Of a stretch of 41,595 nt of DNA, positions 34,501 to 37,500 are shown piece after piece. The notes beneath the pieces were generated by a model, which was not told where the DNA came from, did no database searches, and was given only the letters and a program-made list of their open reading frames with translations. The translations under genes and the position numbers were made by a program. This DNA comes from an uncultured bacterium. Its GTDB lineage: Bacteria > Cyanobacteriota > Vampirovibrionia > Obscuribacterales > Obscuribacteraceae. Each line of letters starts with the position of its first letter. Within the stretch, counting starts at the first letter, position 1. The stretch lies in assembly GCA_903835185.1 (NCBI GenBank), contig CAILLX010000005.1, positions 1-41,595 of the forward strand, read 5' to 3'.

Positions 34501-37500
34501 TCGGCAGAAGCAAGACTTTCTTGCGCTCTTTGTACCGGACCCAACGCTTCAGGAGCTAGCCCTCTGCTTGGAGATTCAAGATGAACTCTGCCACCAGGGC
34601 GGACTTCCAGGTGCAGCCCAGCACCCATGACACCAGATAAAGAGTGCTCAAGGTCAGATGCAGCAACTGTCTCTCTTTGTCCCTCTCTGGTGTGTGTCCA
34701 TCCGTCTCTGCTTCGTGTCCACCTCTCACCACTGGAAGCCGCAAACTCATGGACACTTCCGTCCCTGTTGTATTTGACTTCATAATTGGTGCCACTTTTC
34801 TGTTCAGTTATTTGAGTAACCCGACCACTGTGATCCATCCAGTATTGTGGCTGTGTCCGATCGCGAGGTGTAACGACAACTGTACCGTCAGGACGAGACT
34901 CCCTTACTGCTTGCGAATCGTTCACTCGCACAATTGGAACCTGCCGTTCCCTGTCCAGAAAGCCTGACTCAACCTGGCAGTGAACCTGCACAGGAGGTCC
35001 TTCCCCTGACTTAACTACCCATGTGTTATCACCAACTCTGCTCCACAGTGCATCACCATGAACCATTTGCGTTGGCTGGTTCATACCTGCTGCATTTACT
35101 ATCGGCACAGACCGACCATGCTCATCAGGCGCCCGATCGAATTCAACAGGGCGAGCCATTCTATACTTTGTTTGCCGTTCTACTGCAGCATGAATCGGAG
35201 TTGTGAGTGCCGATATAATTGGAGCAGTGGCAGCACCTTCCAACCCTGAATTCAACATAGCTGTGTAGACATTGCGGTAATCTATGTACCTGCTAAGCAT
35301 CTCGTCAGAGACAGCATCTGCAGGTACATGAAATTGTTCTGCAATACGTTTACGCTCAGCCTCATAGGCTGGCACCATACCTCCAAGCGCTGAATTTGTA
35401 AAAGCATTAACAAAATCAGTAGGAGCACTTTTAGAAAAGGTGCTCACATATTCGCCAAGCTGCTCTCTTAGAGATTGCTTTGCCTGCCCTTGCACAGCAT
35501 GTGCCAACTCTTCTGCAGCATTTCCACGCAGGCGCTGCAGTCCAGCACCAGCAATCTCGCCAGCTAACATCCACAAGGTTCCCTCACCCAGCTGGCGCGC
35601 AGTCAAGGTCAGAGTGCGTGAAGGGTTGTCTGGATCAATACTTAAGGTACCCTCTCTTATACCACCAGACAGGGTAAAGCCCGCTGTCTGAGCAAAAGCG
35701 TTGGCTCCCTTGTGGACATAGAAAAGTCCTTTTTCGGCCATTTGAGCACAGCGCTCACTGCGGGACATGAACTGTATAACTGACTGCGCAGCCGGATTAT
35801 TGAGGAGTGCTCGTTGTGCTGGACTGATTAGTTTGGCTGCCTCAGCAAGTTTTGCCTCAGCTGCAGCTGTTCTCCCAGCCGCTGAAAGAAGTTGTGCTTC
35901 AGCTGTCATTGCTCTAGCTTGTACTGCTGCCTTGGCAGCTTGGCTAAACTCCTGGAACAGTCGACCACCGGCCGAGCCAGCAGCCATGGTTAAGCCCTCA
36001 ACGGCACCGGAATTAACGTTTGCCCAGAACTGCTTCTCGCCGCCGCCAAAAGTCTGACGGAAGGCCACAGACGTGCCTGCTCCAATTACACTTCCAGAAA
36101 TCAACTCACCACCGACCAGGGCAACTCTGCTTAATCCAGCAGCTGCAAGACCTGCACCAGCTCCTGCAGTCAGGACAGTCATGGCAGCCATAGCCGCTGC
36201 ATCCGCAGTTTGCTTTTGCAGTTCCTGCCCTTGTTGTGACAGCTGCCCTGAATCCTGAGCCGAAAGATTCATCTCTCGCATGAACTGATTGACAGCCTTC
36301 ACATCATGATCGAGCTGATTGTTATCTATGTGATTAACGACATCCTGCCCGTTGATTTTTACAGGAGCCTGTCCATCTATACCTTCTCTAAAAATCTGAT
36401 CTAGCTCTCTATTTAGACCTGCTGTCTGTTTCTCTATGCTATGAAGGACCTGGTCTAGAACATCAGCACGATTACCCATCATCCGGTCAGTAGTGCCACC
36501 GAGCAACGCCGGCATATTGTTGAAGTATTCCAGGTTGCCCTTTAGCGCCTGTGCTTGTGCTTCCCTGGACTGGCGCAGCAGTTCATCTGCTTCGACCAGA
36601 CCGCCTTGCACCTTTTCTCCCCGCTCATTGATCCGAGTCGCACCCATGCTTAAAATGCGGTGCTCTGTAGTCTCTCCATCAAACTTGAACTTAAAGTATG
36701 CCCGGTCTTGCTCAGCAAGGTTGATTGACTGATGCTGCGGATCGTTGAACTTAATTACATAACCGGCCCCAAGAGTGCCGCAAGCTTCTTTCTCACGCTG
36801 GAGATGTCCGGAGCTGTCGACATGAAGGCGAAATACCTTCCCATGCTCGACAGAGTAATGATCGTTGCCTACGCGCATAGAACCGGTCACTGTCCCTGAC
36901 CTGTCTACCTCGCCCACTTTCAAATCAGGCACAGTGATGGTACGCGGTGGCGGAGGTTCCTTCTCGCGGAACATTTCAGCACGCACATTTTTAGGAACGT
37001 CGACTAGCGACTTAGTAAGATCAGCAATCTGCTTATCACTTTGTTTTTCATCTGCAACATTTGTTGGGATGCCATTCTTTATAATCGCATCAAGGTGCTC
37101 ATTATATTTTTTCTCCAGATCCTGAGCCCGGGACAACGCAGTCTTGCTCTCGTCACTGTGATTTTCTGCGTTAAAGTGGTCAGCATAAACAGTCTCACGT
37201 GCTGCCTGCGCTCTCAGCTCGGCCACACTGTGAATGCTGTTATCTGCACCAGTAATCCAATCTACCTTCTTCTGCTGACCACCCTCTCCCGGATATTCGA
37301 GGTGCCAGACAGCGCCTTTCAAAGCAGACATCGTTTGCGGCTGGAGTTGCCCGCTGGCATTTGTCCAGCTAATGCGACCCTCATTGTCATTAACACTGCC
37401 AACTGCAATATTGGTGCCCTTGCGATAGATATGACCAGCCCTGATATCATATTCGGTGACACCTGTAGCCGAATGGCTGTCAGGCACCTTCACAGTACCA

